Virus record (IMG/VR): IMGVR_UViG_3300046680_000139 | Location: 1-51,561 of that record | Strand: one strand, 5' to 3' | DNA length: 51,561 bases | DNA from: a virus | In this document: one piece after another, positions 48,634-51,561 of the stretch | Numbering within the stretch: position 1 is the stretch's first letter | How the letters are laid out: every line of letters begins with the position of its first letter | Notes under the pieces: model-generated | What the model saw: the letters and a program-made list of their open reading frames with translations, nothing else | The model's database searches: none | What the model was told of the DNA's origin: nothing | Position numbers and translations under genes: made by a program

Positions 48634-48993
48634 TCATTGTGAGAGTGACATTCGAAGCACGACGTTGCCGGTCATGGCAACTTTTATTTTACCGTCAGCT
48701 TCCACGAGTTTTAATTCGTGGTAGTATAAATCCGGCTTGAGCCCGATGGTATCTTCCGCATCAATTGTAACATCGAGACTGGTACCCGCAACCGCGATGC
48801 CATCACTCTGGACTTTCGTTATCAGAATATCTTCGTCCATCGAATACGGCGATCGCGCCAGCTTCCACTCCAGGCTCGTAACCGTTGCCAGATCGTAACC
48901 CGTCATGTCCACACTAACAACTTTATCCTCACCGCAGAATAACTGAAAGTTCTGGTTGAGCGCAGCAGTAACGAGAATTGGATCTGGTGTCAT
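48634..48993 (-). CDS. BppU-type/Ig-like structural protein (119 aa)
   Basis: NFQLFCGEDKVVSVDMTGYDLATVTSLEWKLARSP, then ILITKVQSDGI, LDVTIDAEDTIGLKPDLYYHELKLVEADGK and VAMTGNVVL follow the beta-sandwich pattern of BppU N-terminal-like modules. It is similar in type to the protein at 25816-26160. Here it lies among head genes, so a head decoration or adaptor role is likelier than baseplate. Confidence 0.68.
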   Translation of the reverse strand: MTPDPILVTAALNQNFQLFCGEDKVVSVDMTGYDLATVTSLEWKLARSPYSMDEDILITKVQSDGIAVAGTSLDVTIDAEDTIGLKPDLYYHELKLVEADGKIKVAMTGNVVLRMSLSQ

Positions 48994-49053
48994 CGTTCCG
49001 GCTTCATGATGTTTGGCGTTGGACCTAACGTGCGCTCCATCGACGGCGCTGGT

Positions 49054-49278
49054 TTAACCGACGGCGCGAAAGGGCAACGGCAATCCCAGCAGCAAAGCGA
49101 TAATCATGTAGAGCGCGATAAGCGCCACGATGATCATGAACACCTTTTGAATTTGCGCCGGAATTGGAAAGCCAAGATAACCCATGAACCACACGATCAC
49201 CAATCCTATCAGCACCAGGATAGCAATCGCGATTGCGATATTTACGATCCCAAGCAGCACTGCACCGAGTGAAATCAT
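49054..49278 (-). CDS. Two-span membrane protein, candidate holin (74 aa)
   Basis: Two strong transmembrane helices (IVNIAIAIAILVLIGLVIVW and KVFMIIVALIALYMIIALLL) joined by a short loop with Pro and Gln (LGFPIPAQIQ). Size and topology fit a class II holin. GGAGAAC is before the ATG, which overlaps the upstream stop (ATGA type). The gap 48994-49053 has no other gene. Holin function is inferred; small membrane proteins next to terminases often lack known roles. Confidence 0.65.
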   Translation of the reverse strand: MISLGAVLLGIVNIAIAIAILVLIGLVIVWFMGYLGFPIPAQIQKVFMIIVALIALYMIIALLLGLPLPFRAVG

Positions 49279-49496
49279 GTTAGTTCTCCATACTCACCGT
49301 CCAACAAGAATTGATCCCAGCCTGCAGCGGGACCGATGATCACCCGCCAAGGTTTCGTCTTTACTAAGTCACTCGCACCACCGGCAAACGCATCACTAAT
49401 GCGTCGGCACTCTTGCTCAGACCCACGATAAAATTCGGCAAGTCCCCAGCCGCAATTATCGCACTGTTCAATCCGGTATGTGACGACCCATTCCAT
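49275..49496 (-). CDS. Hypothetical protein (73 aa)
   Basis: Small protein with CDNCGWG knuckle near the start (a single CxxC, WVVTYRIEQCDNCGWG), SEQECRRISDAF, and a C-terminal WRVIIGPAAGWDQFLLD. May bind one metal ion as a dimer; no family. It overlaps the holin-like gene by 4 bp and starts 12 bp after the terminase stop. Confidence 0.65.
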   Translation of the reverse strand: MEWVVTYRIEQCDNCGWGLAEFYRGSEQECRRISDAFAGGASDLVKTKPWRVIIGPAAGWDQFLLDGEYGELT

Positions 49497-49508
49497 GACA
49501 TTAACTCG

Positions 49509-51119
49509 TCAGAAAATTAGTGTCCCCACGTCTACGTCATCTGCGTATTGACCGGCAACTCCCATGGCCATCGTCAGCGCTACCAGTCCGTCGATGCGGC
49601 CACTGGATTTATTCTTGCTCAATTTGCGGTTCGCGTCATCCTTAGCATCAATAACAGCGCAAGCAGCACACATAGCCAGCACGGGATGGTCGCCATGCGC
49701 AATCTCCTTTTCCTTAATCGCACCCTCCAAGTCACGCAGTGCTGGAGACATCGACTGCGTACCTTGACCGAACTCGACGAATATTTGTTCAGACTTTTCA
49801 TCTTTACTCGATGACTGACCCGGCAATTTATGTTCTGGAAAACCGGCTTTGATCAACCACGGCACGAGGTGTTTCATATTCCAGCGGTCGAACCCGATCT
49901 TGCGAATGTCATAAATTTCATAAAGATGGAAAAGCCACTTGGCAACGTACTCATACGAAATCGTGTTACCTTCGGTGGTTTCTAGGAAACCATCTTCTTT
50001 CCATACATCATACGGCACCCGGTCTTTCTGTGCCTTCTCACGTAGCCCGTAAGCCGGTAGCCAGAAAGTTGGATGGACTTGCCAGACGCGATCCTTCTTG
50101 CCGATAAGGACCAGCGCGGTTAAGTCTGCCACGGAGGATAAATCCAGACCACCGTAAACGGCAAGTCCATCCAGCGGCGCAGGAGGCGCACCGCATGTCT
50201 GCCAAACCGATTGCGTAACGAACGGGTTATTAATTTCTACCCGCTGGTTCAGCACTAAATTTCGGTACTCGGCTTCGCGCGCTGGCATGCGCCGCGCGTC
50301 TTCCGCCATCGCCAGAACTTCTTTCGCATTCAAGAACGTACCGAACGCAGGATTAGCCTGACGAATTGTCTTTATAGAAAATGGATCTGCCGCCTTCGGT
50401 GCTGTGTACAGAGAAACGATGGTACGCGGGTCATGACCAGCTAACGCATCGTCAATCAAAATACTCAGCAGGTCGTTGTCGCTTGGCGCTTGCGTCGAGA
50501 TAATAATTGATAACGGATCTTCCTGCGCACCCGTTGCGGTCTCGAGCGCCTCGTATAAAGTTGAGCGCGGTCCACGCACCTGACCCAGTTCATCATGGAC
50601 AATGAACGCGGGCGAAAGGCCGAATGCGGTGGAAGCTTCCGCGCTCAGTGCTCTGTATTTGGTGCCTCGCGCAATACAGAGCAATTCTTTGGCAGTGTCG
50701 CGTACGGTCACAACAGCTCGCAGCTCTGGACCTAACCGTACGATCTTCGCCGCTAGAGAAAAAATTACGCCAGCTTGTTCGCGCGATTGCGCGGTGGAAA
50801 AGAGCTGGCTATTGACGATAGAACTCTTTCCGCAGAGATGATTGAGTAACAGGAATGCACTTAGACTTGTTTTGGCATTCTTGCGCGGGAAACTTAGGAT
50901 CGCACGGCGCGTGCCAGCAACGTTATCGTAAATCTTTTTTATCTCTGTCTTCTGCCACGGCTCCAGCTGCACTAACTCGCCGACGTGCTTGCCCTCAGGA
51001 ATGCGGCAGTACTTCTCGATCCAATCGATGACGTCCTGGCCACTGACTTTCTTCGGCGCGTCAGGCTGCGGCTCCGAGCGTACACGACGCTTCTTCTTGG
51101 CGGCACGCTTCACGACCAC
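49509..51119 (-). CDS. terL: Terminase large subunit
   Basis: Product of 536 aa. Walker A-like SFPRKNAKTS (about 76-85; Lys-Thr in place), Walker B FIVHDELGQ (about 172-180), coupling region SIIISTQAPSDND, and nuclease acids in GGLDLSSVADLTALV, IGFDRWNMKH and GRIDGLVALTMAM. It is the ATP-driven packaging motor and headful/cos nuclease of the Terminase_1 family. It starts with GTG 51119, overlapping terS by 10 bp. An N-terminal basic stretch (RAAKKKRRVRSEPQP) is present. Confidence 0.95.
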   Translation of the reverse strand: MVVKRAAKKKRRVRSEPQPDAPKKVSGQDVIDWIEKYCRIPEGKHVGELVQLEPWQKTEIKKIYDNVAGTRRAILSFPRKNAKTSLSAFLLLNHLCGKSSIVNSQLFSTAQSREQAGVIFSLAAKIVRLGPELRAVVTVRDTAKELLCIARGTKYRALSAEASTAFGLSPAFIVHDELGQVRGPRSTLYEALETATGAQEDPLSIIISTQAPSDNDLLSILIDDALAGHDPRTIVSLYTAPKAADPFSIKTIRQANPAFGTFLNAKEVLAMAEDARRMPAREAEYRNLVLNQRVEINNPFVTQSVWQTCGAPPAPLDGLAVYGGLDLSSVADLTALVLIGKKDRVWQVHPTFWLPAYGLREKAQKDRVPYDVWKEDGFLETTEGNTISYEYVAKWLFHLYEIYDIRKIGFDRWNMKHLVPWLIKAGFPEHKLPGQSSSKDEKSEQIFVEFGQGTQSMSPALRDLEGAIKEKEIAHGDHPVLAMCAACAVIDAKDDANRKLSKNKSSGRIDGLVALTMAMGVAGQYADDVDVGTLIF

Positions 51120-51535
51120 GTGTGCACGTCCTTTATCGTCTCCTTCAACGCCTTGTTCTTAACGACCGCCGCATTGCGCATGTTATAACTTGATTGCTGC
51201 GCTAGTCGCATCTTGGTCGCCAGCATGGCGATCGATTTACATTCTAGTCTACGAAGACTAATTAGCTGCTTCCATTCGACGCGATTGTTTGCCTTACGCG
51301 CCTCTTCAATAATCTTATCCATATACGGTAAACCAGCAACTTGTTTGCAATACATCAGCAGCAGGACGTGTGTTTCAGGTGGAAACCAATCCGCTGGCAT
51401 CCTGCGTACGATATGTCGCCATACTTTTGCTTCGTCTTCATTCAAATCTTCGTGCGGCTCCGGACGCGCAATCACGCCAGAATTTAAATTCAAAGATCGC
51501 TCTGCAGCTGATATACGCGGCATATATCTATTCAT
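51110..51535 (-). CDS. terS: Terminase small subunit (P27-like)
   Basis: Product of 141 aa. LNEDEAKVWRHIVRRMPADWF, LLLMYCKQVAGLPYMDKII, VEWKQLISLRRLECKSIAMLATKMRLAQQSSYN match the P27 small terminase pattern (helical, WR..L...L, KMRL...R). It binds the packaging site and loads TerL. The start may also be ATG 51523. In a joined genome, the HNH gene is its upstream neighbour. Confidence 0.88.
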   Translation of the reverse strand: MNRYMPRISAAERSLNLNSGVIARPEPHEDLNEDEAKVWRHIVRRMPADWFPPETHVLLLMYCKQVAGLPYMDKIIEEARKANNRVEWKQLISLRRLECKSIAMLATKMRLAQQSSYNMRNAAVVKNKALKETIKDVHTWS

Positions 51536-51561
51536 ACCTCGTAGAAAAAGTCAGTTCCGGT

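Noticed and set aside
1-51561. tRNA genes
   Set aside because: I looked for T-loop-like GGTTCRANNCC with matching acceptor stems and saw no convincing case; a tRNAscan run would settle it.
1-51561. Temperate life style
   Set aside because: No integrase, transposase (despite Mu-like tail genes), excisionase or CI-like repressor was recognised, so it is not supported.

Overview
The window looks like an essentially complete genome of a tailed dsDNA phage infecting a Gram-negative bacterium. It has an HK97-type head (P27-like TerS, TerL, HK97 portal, protease/capsid fusion) joined to a contractile Mu-like tail (sheath L, tube M, frameshifted chaperone pair, hub gp44, gp45 spike, PAAR tip, gp46/47/48 baseplate). 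There is no integrase, no recognisable repressor and no tRNA, so a lytic life style is the simplest reading. The two ends probably join: an HNH gene at the left end would then lie just upstream of terS at the right end, the usual HNH-TerS-TerL order. The host is not identifiable from sequence, but two secreted proteins with PEP-CTERM-type sorting tails suggest a proteobacterium with an exosortase.

Layout. A ~600-bp gene-free, hairpin-rich region (12517-13130) separates two divergent transcription units. Leftward (12516 down to 75): a DNA-base hypermodification / nucleotide cassette (hypermodification protein, FkbM methyltransferase, DUF3102-like protein, thymidylate-synthase-like enzyme, HD phosphohydrolase, Nmad1-like protein), then replication genes (family A polymerase, Cas4-like nuclease, primase-helicase), a NusG/RfaH-like factor and an HNH nuclease. 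If the ends join, leftward transcription continues into packaging, head, tail, baseplate, fibres and a candidate lysis cluster (51535 down to 21479), and ends at a strong leftward terminator at 21363-21403. Rightward (13131 to 21370): small early-type proteins, a UvrD-like helicase, a RuvC-like resolvase, a winged-helix protein, membrane proteins, two PEP-CTERM proteins and short accessory genes.

How the genes may work together. The TS-like enzyme could make dTMP or 5-hydroxymethyl-dUMP, the HD protein could trim host dNMP pools, and the hypermodification protein plus the FkbM methyltransferase could decorate the base after replication; no P-loop 5-hmdU kinase is visible. The NusG-like factor sits between early and late leftward genes, downstream of a perfect 17-bp inverted repeat, where it could permit read-through into the ~30-kb late operon.

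The most notable points are the paired PEP-CTERM proteins, the modification cassette with an FkbM methyltransferase, two tandem paralogous tape-measure-like proteins ending in different cell-wall-hydrolase-like domains, a protease/capsid fusion with a strong internal start, a textbook -1 frameshift site in the tail chaperone, a split Mu-gpN homologue and a ~400-nt candidate structured RNA region. All family assignments were made by eye from motifs; no database search was run.
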